Assembly: GCA_046757585.1 (NCBI GenBank)
Contig: JBHHYR010000250.1
Span: 1-5,307, forward strand
Length of the DNA stretch: 5,307 nucleotides
DNA from: JBHHYR01 sp046757585
Lineage (GTDB): Bacteria; Desulfobacterota; Binatia; HRBIN30
Direction: 5' to 3'
The stretch's first letter is position 1; each line of letters starts with the position of its first letter. The notes beneath the pieces are model-generated. The model did not search any database. It was not told where the DNA came from and worked only from the letters and a program-made list of their open reading frames with translations. This document shows positions 1 to 4,668 of the stretch, piece by piece. A program made the position numbers and the translations under genes.

Positions 1-160
1 AGACGCTCTGCCGCGTGAACTTCGGCTGGCCCTTGGAGATTCTCGCCTTGTAACACATGTAATGATCGCCGGGAGCGACGGCGGCAAGCCCTTGAGCAGG
101 CAACTGCAACACACTGAGCACCACGGCCAGGTTGAGCATCGTCGTTCGTGCAGGGGTCAT
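1..160 (-). CDS. Secreted protein of unknown function, N-terminal fragment (cut by window edge)
   Basis: Reading the minus strand from an ATG at 160 gives 53 complete codons to the window edge with no stop. The start is well supported: GGGAGGT (minus-strand sense, positions 171-177) lies 9 nt upstream of the ATG. The protein begins with a short basic stretch (MTPARTTM) and a hydrophobic core of about residues 9-20 (LNLAVVLSVLQL). A small-residue cleavage region follows near residues 25-29 (LAAVA), which is a typical Sec signal peptide. The mature part starts with GDHYMCYKARISKGQPKF. From memory, a DHxxCYK start just after the signal peptide marks a family of uncharacterised exported proteins in uncultured Deltaproteobacteria-like genomes; this is recollection, not a search. 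An in-frame ATG at 139 is possible but has no comparable ribosome binding site. The function is unknown. It is transcribed divergently from the GST gene. Confidence 0.72.
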   Translation of the reverse strand, partial: MTPARTTMLNLAVVLSVLQLPAQGLAAVAPGDHYMCYKARISKGQPKFTRQSV

Positions 161-170
161 AAGATCGCTA

Positions 171-177
171 CCTCCCA
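171..177 (-). promoter_or_regulatory. Shine-Dalgarno sequence deciding the start of the secreted-protein gene
   Basis: On the minus strand the sequence reads GGGAGGT, then a 9-nt spacer, then ATG at 160. This is the best-placed ribosome binding site in the left part of the window. It favours the ATG at 160 over the in-frame ATG at 139. Confidence 0.65.
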
Positions 178-343
178 GGCCTTTCATCGCTATCACACCC
201 GGTTCCGCCCAGACAAGGGGGGGTATGGACACCCGCGAGCCTCCGGAGAGCCTCGCCGCTGAGGACCGCAAACGGGGCGGTTCGGATGGCGTGCACCCAC
301 CGGCGTTTGAAAACCATCGCTCAGTTGTGGTTGACTACCTCGT
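178..343. other. Divergent intergenic region with no confident promoter
   Basis: This spacer lies between the start regions of the minus-strand secreted-protein gene and the plus-strand GST gene, so both promoters should be here. A G-run next to CAAG (about 213-223) gives a weak resemblance to half of the REP-like units found further right. I see no convincing -35/-10 pair for either gene. Short ORFs that cross it on both strands look like chance open frames of GC-rich DNA. Confidence 0.4.
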
Positions 344-1123
344 ATGGTCCTCCTGTACGAGCATCCCCTTTCGCCATACGCGCAGAAGGTCAAGATCGCC
401 CTGGCCGAAAAGAACATCCCTTTCGAGTGCCGGCTGCCCGACCTCTTTACCGGCGCCGACGAGGAGTTCACGGCAGCCAACCCGCGCCGCGAGGTGCCGG
501 CACTGGTCGATGCGGGCACGGCGGTGTTCGATTCCACCATTATCCTGGAGTACATCGAAGACCGGTGGCCGTCTCCCGCCCTCTTGCCGGAGCATGCCGC
601 CGACCGTGCCCGGGTCCGCATGCTCGAGGAAGTGTGTGACACGTACTACGAGCCGATCAACTGGGGTGTCTTCGAAGTGCGCGTCTTCCAGCGCGCCAGC
701 GGCGAAAAGGCCGACCAGATGCTGGCGCGCGCCGCCGAGCAGATTGCGGGTGTGAACGCGTACCTGGAACGCCAGCTGGGTGAGCGCCCGTACTTCAATG
801 GGAGCGGCTTCGGCTGGGGCGACCTGGCGGTCGTGCCTTTCGTGCATGCGGCCGCGCTGAGCGGCGACGCGCCCCCGCCGCAGTCGCGCCTGGCTGCATG
901 GCTCGAGCAGGTCCGCACGCGGCCGAGCGTCGCCGGCGTCTTGCAGGCCGCACTCGACTCCATGACAGGCTTCGAGGCGGTCCCCCAGCTCATTGCCTCC
1001 GGCCAGTTCGTGCGCGAGTACCGCGACCATCGTCTCGAGTGGATGCTGCGCAGCGGCGGGGCCGACGTCGTGCTGGACGGCATGCGGAAGAAGACCATCC
1101 GCTTTTCTCACGAGCTCAAGTAA
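344..1123 (+). CDS. Glutathione S-transferase family protein with C-terminal extension
   Basis: This 259-residue protein has the two-domain GST layout. Residues 1-78 form the thioredoxin-like domain, starting YEHPLSPYAQKVKIAL. Ser10 is the likely glutathione-activating residue, V51-P52 the conserved cis-proline, and D63-S64 the acidic-Ser pair that holds the gamma-glutamyl group. The helical C-terminal domain contains the GWGDLAVVPF segment (about 157-166), which matches the family's N-capping aspartate motif. The usual length is 200-220 residues; here a tail from about residue 205 (ending REYRDHRLEWMLRSGG and MRKKTIRFS) adds some 50 residues. The ATG at 344 is the first usable start after an in-frame stop at 332-334, but no good Shine-Dalgarno sequence precedes it. 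Substrate and physiological role are unknown; cytoplasmic. A 170-bp gap separates it from the oxidoreductase genes, so co-transcription is possible but not shown. Confidence 0.93.
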   Translation: MVLLYEHPLSPYAQKVKIALAEKNIPFECRLPDLFTGADEEFTAANPRREVPALVDAGTAVFDSTIILEYIEDRWPSPALLPEHAADRARVRMLEEVCDTYYEPINWGVFEVRVFQRASGEKADQMLARAAEQIAGVNAYLERQLGERPYFNGSGFGWGDLAVVPFVHAAALSGDAPPPQSRLAAWLEQVRTRPSVAGVLQAALDSMTGFEAVPQLIASGQFVREYRDHRLEWMLRSGGADVVLDGMRKKTIRFSHELK

Positions 1124-1191
1124 CTGGCTCACAGCCCATGCGACGATGGAGTTCCGAGTTCGGGGCAGCGTCGCGTCGTGGCAGGGGCCGG

Positions 1192-1221
1192 TTGACTTTG
1201 TGATCCAGCACCAGCTATCGA
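1192..1221 (+). promoter_or_regulatory. Possible sigma70-like promoter ahead of the oxidoreductase operon
   Basis: TTGACT (1192-1197) is a good -35 match. It is followed after 18 bp by TATCGA (1216-1221), a weak -10. Transcription would start near 1228 and give a leader of about 65 nt before the gamma-subunit start at 1294. The position in the GST/gamma gap makes sense, but the -10 matches the consensus at only about three positions, so this is a tentative call. Confidence 0.3.
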
Positions 1222-1280
1222 GCAGATGTAGCAGGACAATCGAAGTTCTCCGTGCCCGCTGATCCCGGAGGGAGGGACAC

Positions 1281-1286
1281 AAGGAG
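1281..1286 (+). promoter_or_regulatory. Shine-Dalgarno AAGGAG deciding the GTG start of the gamma subunit
   Basis: AAGGAG lies 7 nt before the GTG at 1294. An upstream in-frame GTG at 1252 has no ribosome binding site and would add 14 residues with no family resemblance. The start at 1294 places the GxGGQG motif at residues 9-14, as is usual for the family. Confidence 0.75.
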
Positions 1287-1293
1287 CTGCCGC

Positions 1294-1881
1294 GTGGAAC
1301 GTGAGGTTATCGTGACCGGCATCGGAGGTCAGGGCATTCAGCTCATGGCGAAGGTGCTCGCGCATGCGGCCAGCCGGATCGGGCAGCAGGTTATGCTCTT
1401 TGGGGTCTACCAAGGCATGATGCGCGGGGGGCCGAGTGAATCGACGGTGGTGATCGGCGATGAAGAGATTCAAGCGCCACCCATCATTCCGCACGCCTGG
1501 AGTGTCCTGGCCATGCATCCGACTGGCCTACCTGAACTCACCAAGAAACTGCGCCCCGAAGGTCTGCTGCTCGTCAACTCGACCCTGGTGCAGCACACAC
1601 CACGAGACGATGTACGCCTGCTCACCATCCCGGCGACCAGGATGGCAGAGCAAGCCGGCAACATCATGGGTGCCGGCATGATCGCCCTCGGTGCCTTCTG
1701 CGCGGCGACCGGCTTGGTGCCGCACGAGGCCGTCGTCGCGGCCATGCGGGACGCCTTGCCACCGCATCGCCAGCACCTGGCTGCAATGAATGTGCAGTTT
1801 CTGAACCAGGGCGCCGAGTTCATCCAGCACGGGCCAGGCACGCATGGCTCAGCGAGTGCTTCGGACGTCGCGGCACAATGA
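1294..1881 (+). CDS. 2-oxoacid:ferredoxin oxidoreductase, gamma subunit (KorC/VorC/PorG type)
   Basis: This is the gamma subunit of a CoA-dependent 2-oxoacid:ferredoxin oxidoreductase. It is a Rossmann-like domain that in this family contributes to CoA handling and complex assembly. With a GTG start at 1294 it has 195 residues, close to the usual 180-200. Visible family marks are GIGGQG at residues 9-14 directly after the first beta strand, the RGG segment at 44-46 (YQGMMRGGPSEST), and AGNIMGAGMIALGAF at 121-135. The C-terminal tail of about 20 residues (GPGTHGSASASDVAAQ) is low-complexity and not family-typical. The stop overlaps the delta-subunit start by four bases (ATGA), which implies translational coupling. 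Gamma comes first in this cluster, whereas many korDABC/vorDBAC clusters place it last. The substrate cannot be read from this subunit. Confidence 0.93.
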   Translation: MEREVIVTGIGGQGIQLMAKVLAHAASRIGQQVMLFGVYQGMMRGGPSESTVVIGDEEIQAPPIIPHAWSVLAMHPTGLPELTKKLRPEGLLLVNSTLVQHTPRDDVRLLTIPATRMAEQAGNIMGAGMIALGAFCAATGLVPHEAVVAAMRDALPPHRQHLAAMNVQFLNQGAEFIQHGPGTHGSASASDVAAQ

Positions 1882-2090
1882 ATGCCACCGTCAGCATCGA
1901 CATGGAAACCTGCAAGGGCTGCGTCCTGTGCATTCCCGTGTGCCCGCCGAAGGTGCTGGAGATGTCGGTGGCCGTGAACAGCAAGGGCTACCGCTACCCG
2001 ATCCTGCACGACGGCTGTACCGGTTGCGAGCTGTGCGCCAGAGTGTGCCCGGACTTCTGCTTCGCGGTGTACCGGGAGGCCCGGGCGTAA
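1878..2090 (+). CDS. 2-oxoacid:ferredoxin oxidoreductase, delta subunit (2x[4Fe-4S] ferredoxin)
   Basis: This small 70-residue ferredoxin-like subunit has two complete [4Fe-4S] motifs of the CxxCxxCxxxCP form. The first is C12, C15, C18 and C22; the second is C47, C50, C53 and C57. An extra Cys61 lies just after the second motif. The delta subunit in this family carries electrons from the cluster in beta to the external ferredoxin; the enzyme is cytoplasmic. The length fits the 65-105 residues usual for delta subunits. The ATG lies inside the gamma gene's end (ATGA overlap at 1878-1881) and has no strong ribosome binding site of its own, so translation probably depends on reading through gamma. 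The next gene, alpha, starts 103 bp downstream after a gap with a REP-like palindrome. Confidence 0.94.
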   Translation: MNATVSIDMETCKGCVLCIPVCPPKVLEMSVAVNSKGYRYPILHDGCTGCELCARVCPDFCFAVYREARA

Positions 2091-2130
2091 TGGACCATTC
2101 CCTGAACATGCGGTTTGATGGCGGGGCGCT

Positions 2131-2165
2131 TCTCCGCCTTGAACAAGGGGGGACAGGCTGGAATC
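2131..2165 (+). repeat. Degenerate REP-like palindromic unit in the delta/alpha gap
   Basis: CCTTG (2137-2141) and CAAGG (2144-2148) form a perfect 5-bp stem around a 2-nt loop. It extends imperfectly outward through CTCCG and GGGGA. A G-rich tail ending GGAATC follows. The layout (C-run, CTTTG/CAAAG core, G-run, then a GGGGGATTT-like tail) is that of the better-preserved units at 3366-3399 and 3414-3447, so I read it as a decayed copy in the same orientation as the first of these. Confidence 0.5.
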
Positions 2166-2193
2166 AGATCCACCCCGCACGGGGGTCCCTCTA

Positions 2194-3252
2194 ATGGCCC
2201 GAGCGTTGATGGAGGGATCGCAGGCGCTGGCGGAAGCGGCGGTGCGGGCGGGCTGCCGTTTCTACGCCGGCTATCCGATTACGCCGTCGACGGAGATTCT
2301 GGAATACATGTCGGTCCGTTTGCCGGAAGTTGGCGGCACCTGCATGAACGCCGAGAGCGAGATCGAGGCCATCGGCATGGTCTGGGGCGCCGCCGGTTGC
2401 GGCGTGCGTGCGATGACTGCATCGACCGGGCAAGGCATCAGCTTGATGCAGGAGAGCTTCGCCGAGCTGGCGAATGCACAGATTCCCGTCGTCGTGGTGA
2501 ATATGTGCCGCGGGCAGGGTGACTATTTTCAATCGACGCGTGGCGGTGGGCACGGCGACTACCGTTTCATCGTTTTGTCTCCGTCGTCCGCACAGGAAGC
2601 GGCAGACCTCACCCGGGAGGCATTCCATCTCGCCGAAAAATGGCGCAATCCCGTCATGATCATGGGCGACTTCCTGCTTTCCCATACCTCCGAGTTGGTC
2701 GAGTTCCACACGCCCACGGAGCCGGATCTGCCTCCCAAGACCTGGGCGACAACTGGCGCGAAGGGACGCAAGGCAATCACGCTGAGCCCACTGGGGCCGG
2801 CCGAAAAACTTTCGACGAACGTGGCCGATGCGCTTGCCAGCGTGGTCGGCAAGCACCCGGCCATCAAAGAGGAGGAAGTCCGTGCCGACAGCGGGTTTCT
2901 TGATGACGCGGAGCTGGTCGTCGTGGCGTTTGGCTTTCCGGGCCGCTTCGTCAAATACGCCGTGCGCCTCGCCCGCCAGCAGGGACTCCGCGCCGGCTAC
3001 ATCCGGCCGATCAGCCTCTGGCCTTTCCCCGCCACGGTCGTGGCACGTGCGGCCGAACACGCCACAGCTATCGCCGTCTTCGAGCTCAACGCCGGCCAAA
3101 TGATCGAAGATGTGCAGCTGGCAGTCGCGGGCCGTGCACCAGTGGTGGCCATCGGAGGCATCAGCCACGATCATTCCGGCTTCGGCGTCGGCCCGATTCT
3201 CAATGTCGAGTATATTCTCGAAGAAATCAGGAAACGGTTGTCAAGGTGTTGA
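2194..3252 (+). CDS. 2-oxoacid:ferredoxin oxidoreductase, alpha subunit (KorA/VorB type)
   Basis: This 352-residue alpha subunit is typical in length for the short KorA/VorB class. Domain I (about 1-190) is the pyrimidine-binding transketolase-like fold. It carries GYPITPSTE at 26-34 (Thr30-Pro31 at the substrate face), the acidic NAESEIEAI segment at 52-60, and TASTGQGISLMQE at 75-87. Domain II (about 230-352) is the transketolase C-terminal-like domain, with RPISLWPFP and FELNAGQMIEDVQ. Together with the beta subunit it forms the thiamine-pyrophosphate active site that converts a 2-oxoacid plus CoA to acyl-CoA, CO2 and reduced ferredoxin. GGGGG at 2181-2185, 8 nt upstream of the ATG, may serve as a weak ribosome binding site. 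One oddity: after Arg106 the family's usual GPxxG loop is missing, and the chain goes straight to QGDYFQSTRGGGHGDYR. The substrate is unresolved: 2-oxoglutarate or a branched-chain 2-oxoacid are both possible. Confidence 0.93.
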   Translation: MARALMEGSQALAEAAVRAGCRFYAGYPITPSTEILEYMSVRLPEVGGTCMNAESEIEAIGMVWGAAGCGVRAMTASTGQGISLMQESFAELANAQIPVVVVNMCRGQGDYFQSTRGGGHGDYRFIVLSPSSAQEAADLTREAFHLAEKWRNPVMIMGDFLLSHTSELVEFHTPTEPDLPPKTWATTGAKGRKAITLSPLGPAEKLSTNVADALASVVGKHPAIKEEEVRADSGFLDDAELVVVAFGFPGRFVKYAVRLARQQGLRAGYIRPISLWPFPATVVARAAEHATAIAVFELNAGQMIEDVQLAVAGRAPVVAIGGISHDHSGFGVGPILNVEYILEEIRKRLSRC

Positions 3253-3365
3253 GCGCGGTTCTTATGTTGTTAGCAGGACGGTACCAAGGTGTTACGATGC
3301 GTTATTCGGCTCAGAAGTTAGGCCTAGTCCCAATCCGAAGATACCGGCGGGCCTCTATTGCTGCC

Positions 3366-3386
3366 TCCCCCTTTGACAAAGGGGGA
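3366..3386 (+). repeat. Perfect 9-bp hairpin, REP-like unit 1
   Basis: The left arm is TCCCCCTTT, the loop GAC and the right arm AAAGGGGGA. It is followed by TCGA and GGGGGATTT to make the whole unit. As RNA it would be a very stable hairpin just downstream of the alpha stop codon, but it has no U-run after it. Confidence 0.8.
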
Positions 3387-3426
3387 TCGAGGGGGATTTT
3401 GCGACGCGCCATCAAATCCTCCGTGA

Positions 3427-3447
3427 CCCTCCTTTGCGAAAGGAGGG
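3427..3447 (-). repeat. Perfect 9-bp hairpin, REP-like unit 2 (inverted)
   Basis: The left arm is CCCTCCTTT, the loop GCG and the right arm AAAGGAGGG. It is the mirror-image partner of the hairpin at 3366-3386. Substitutions in one arm are matched in the other (T3430 pairs with A3444 where unit 1 has C-G), which suggests that the stem is maintained. Confidence 0.8.
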
Positions 3448-3563
3448 AACCTGTGGCAGCCGCGCGAGGTGTTGCTGACCGACTTGCCGTTCGATTTTCC
3501 ATTTATTTTCGGATCAAGGCTAACGACCTGACAACGTAGCAAGGCAGCAACCTGGTCATCACT

Positions 3564-4346
3564 ATGGCAGAGAGCGCAGGACCACGAGGTCACAATCCCG
3601 AAGCGCTGCGGAAGGTCTTCGACAAGCCGGACCTGCTCCTGAGCACGCAGCATTCGCTCTGCCCCGGCTGTGGGGAGCCAGTGGCGTTGCGCACACTGCT
3701 CGAGCTGGTCGAAGAAATGGGGCTCCGCGACCGAACCATCTGCGTGTGTGGTATTGGCTGCTACACGGCGTTCCCCAGCCTCATTGACATCGACGTGCAG
3801 CAAGCGTTGCACGGCCGCGCGCCGTCGGTGGCCACGGGGGTCAAGCGAGTCTTGCCCGACCGCTTCGTCTTCACCCTACAGGGGGACGGCGACATGGTAT
3901 CCGAAGGCTTGCAGGAGGTGTTGCACACGGCAGCGCGCGGCGAGAAGCTCACCGCCGTTCTGCTCAACAACGGCGTCTTCGGCGAGACCGGCGGGCACAT
4001 GACCGCCACCACCGTGCTCGGCCAATACACCAAGACGACAGCTGGGGGCCGCGACCGGGAGCGGCATGGCCATCCGATCAAGATCAGCGAGCTGATCGCG
4101 CAGCTCGACGGCGTGGCGTATGTAGCACGGGGGGCCATGCAGACCGCCGCGGCGATCAAATGGACGAAGCAGTGCCTGCGCGACGCTTTCCAGACACAGC
4201 TGGATGGCAAGGGGTTCTCCCTGGTCGAGATTCTCACCATGTGCCCGACGGACTGGTTCGTCCCGCCTGACGCTGGGCCCGACTGGCTGGAGAGCAATCT
4301 GGCGGCGCCGTACCCGCTCGGGGTCATCAAGTTACCACGTACGTGA
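3564..4346 (+). CDS. 2-oxoacid:ferredoxin oxidoreductase, beta subunit (TPP-binding, KorB/VorA type)
   Basis: This 260-residue catalytic beta subunit binds thiamine pyrophosphate. The TPP/Mg motif is complete: GDGD at 107-110, then NN at 135-136 within LLNNGVFGETGGHM. The HGRAPSVATGVK segment (83-94) is the family's HGRxxxxATG signature. Four cysteines fit the beta-subunit [4Fe-4S] ligands: C33 and C36 (CPGCG), C66 (GIGC) and C227 (TMCPTDW). The first 25 residues precede the conserved core. The ATG at 3564 is the first good start after an in-frame stop at 3537-3539, but no clear Shine-Dalgarno sequence is seen, which is odd for a gene 311 bp from its partner. With alpha, gamma and delta it makes a full four-subunit enzyme. 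KorB/VorA assignment is by family resemblance; the 2-oxoacid used is not determined. Confidence 0.94.
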   Translation: MAESAGPRGHNPEALRKVFDKPDLLLSTQHSLCPGCGEPVALRTLLELVEEMGLRDRTICVCGIGCYTAFPSLIDIDVQQALHGRAPSVATGVKRVLPDRFVFTLQGDGDMVSEGLQEVLHTAARGEKLTAVLLNNGVFGETGGHMTATTVLGQYTKTTAGGRDRERHGHPIKISELIAQLDGVAYVARGAMQTAAAIKWTKQCLRDAFQTQLDGKGFSLVEILTMCPTDWFVPPDAGPDWLESNLAAPYPLGVIKLPRT

Positions 4347-4380
4347 CGGCCCTCGTGACGGCCGTCGGGGAGAGGGTCAC
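4343..4380 (+). terminator. Imperfect stem-loop overlapping the beta-subunit stop codon
   Basis: GTGA (4343-4346) pairs with TCAC (4377-4380). After a 3-nt bulge, CCCTC (4350-4354) pairs with GAGGG (4372-4376). Inside lies a 10-bp palindrome, GACGGCCGTC (4357-4366). A 10-bp direct repeat, CGTGACGGCC, occurs at 4342-4351 and 4354-4363. There is no T-run, so this is at best a weak or Rho-assisted terminator, or another decayed repeat. Confidence 0.25.
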
Positions 4381-4471
4381 ACACGAGGCATGGCAGAAGG
4401 AGATGGGAGCCGTCCCCTTCGCCCAATCTAACCGCCCGTTGAAAAACGTCTTGCGATGAATTCAACCGAGA

Positions 4472-4522
4472 TCACCCCAGCGCTTCCTCTCCCGCATTGC
4501 CGGCGGAAGAGGATTGAGGTGA
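4472..4522 (+). repeat. Long interrupted stem-loop, second palindrome type
   Basis: TCACCCCA (4472-4479) faces TGAGGTGA (4515-4522), and CCTCTCCCGC (4486-4495) faces GCGGAAGAGG (4503-4512). Each arm has one mismatch. The loop is 7 nt (4496-4502), with an uneven bulge of 6 nt against 2 nt between the arms. The CCTCTCCC / GAGG..TGAGGTGAGGG pattern resembles a dispersed repeat that I remember from many proteobacterial genomes. It is unlike the CCCCCTTTG units elsewhere in this window. Confidence 0.55.
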
Positions 4523-4575
4523 GGGAACCGATTCGAACTGCGAAGGCGACAGTGGAGGGCGGCGCTCCGTCGCGA

Positions 4576-4612
4576 CCTCCCCCTTGCCCCCTTCCTTGCC
4601 AAGGAGGGGGGA
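4576..4612 (-). repeat. REP-like palindromic unit in the convergent spacer
   Basis: CCCCCTTCCTTG (4587-4598) faces CAAGGAGGGGGG (4600-4611) with one mismatch. On the minus strand the stem is followed by a CAAGGGGGAGGT tail, matching the GGGGGATTT-like tail of the units at 3366-3447. It is therefore the same family, in inverted orientation relative to the unit at 3366. It could also help to end transcription of the minus-strand gene, though no T-run follows. Confidence 0.55.
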
Positions 4613-4668
4613 TCCAGATGTCACCGTAATTCCGAACGGCAGTACTTCGTTCCCCGATGGCGGTCAAC

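Larger units (their letters stand above)
3360..3460. mobile_element. 101-bp REP/BIME-like element with terminal inverted repeats (candidate non-autonomous element)
   Basis: The ends are perfect 6-bp inverted repeats: GCTGCC (3360-3365) and GGCAGC (3455-3460). Inside are two 34-bp units in opposite orientation (3366-3399, and 3414-3447 read on the minus strand), which match at about 25 of 34 positions. Each unit has a perfect 9-bp hairpin with a 3-nt loop: TCCCCCTTT/AAAGGGGGA (3366-3374/3378-3386) and CCCTCCTTT/AAAGGAGGG (3427-3435/3439-3447). The unit tails pair with each other as GGGGGATTT (3391-3399) and AAATCCTCC (3414-3422), with one mismatch (G-T in RNA). The whole could fold as a four-way cruciform or cloverleaf. 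No target-site duplication is evident beside the ends. The arrangement resembles paired REP units (BIMEs), which in other bacteria are moved by REP-associated Y1 transposases; no transposase is in this window. Confidence 0.7.
3253..3563. other. 311-bp gap between alpha and beta genes, built around a palindromic element
   Basis: No credible gene lies here. The middle third (3360-3460) is a structured inverted-repeat element annotated separately. The left flank (3253-3359) and right flank (3461-3563) have visibly lower G+C than the genes and include an AT-rich stretch at about 3492-3510. An open frame starting at a GTG at 3246 runs through the repeat and shows no family resemblance, so it is taken as spurious. 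A secondary promoter for beta could sit in the AT-rich part, but I see no pair of boxes with correct spacing. Confidence 0.6.
4347..4668. other. Convergent intergenic region with several palindromes, no gene
   Basis: The beta gene (plus) and the glcF-like gene (minus) both end here, so transcription meets head-on. I find no credible coding frame. The region holds the imperfect stem-loop at the beta stop, a long interrupted stem-loop at 4472-4522 and a REP-like unit at 4576-4612. The stretch 4381-4471 shows nothing recognisable. The palindromes are in the right place to work as two-way transcription barriers or mRNA 3'-end protectors, but no classical T-tract terminator is present on either strand. 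Confidence 0.6.

Noticed and set aside
205..228. Possible fifth REP-like unit near CAAGGGGGGG
   Set aside because: Only the right arm resembles the unit. The left arm does not pair with it beyond a few bases, so chance is as likely.
132..755. 207-codon plus-strand frame overlapping the GST start
   Set aside because: The translation is Arg/Ser/Pro-rich with no recognisable motif, and it overlaps the GST in another frame. It is a shadow frame.
335..1282. 315-codon open frame on the minus strand across the GST gene
   Set aside because: It is antisense to a protein with clear GST motifs. Long antisense frames are expected in GC-rich genes with strong third-position bias, and its translation shows no family resemblance.
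1252..1293. Earlier GTG start for the gamma subunit adding 14 residues
   Set aside because: There is no ribosome binding site before 1252, while AAGGAG sits 7 nt before the GTG at 1294. The extra residues are unlike the family N-terminus.
2191..3174. 327-codon minus-strand frame opposite the alpha subunit
   Set aside because: The plus-strand alpha subunit has all the family motifs. The antisense product is His/Arg/Gly-rich with no recognisable fold.
3360..3460. tRNA-like cloverleaf or structured regulatory RNA (riboswitch)
   Set aside because: The arm lengths, the 3-nt loops and the absence of tRNA invariant positions rule out a tRNA. No known riboswitch core is visible, and inverted repeat units explain the fold better.
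3246..3539. 97-codon frame overlapping the alpha stop and crossing the palindromic element
   Set aside because: It starts at a GTG inside the alpha gene, is built partly from repeat sequence and resembles no known protein.
4428..4667. 79-codon minus-strand frame in the convergent spacer
   Set aside because: The translation crosses two palindromes and is Gly/Arg-rich with no motif. There is no ribosome binding site and no support for coding.
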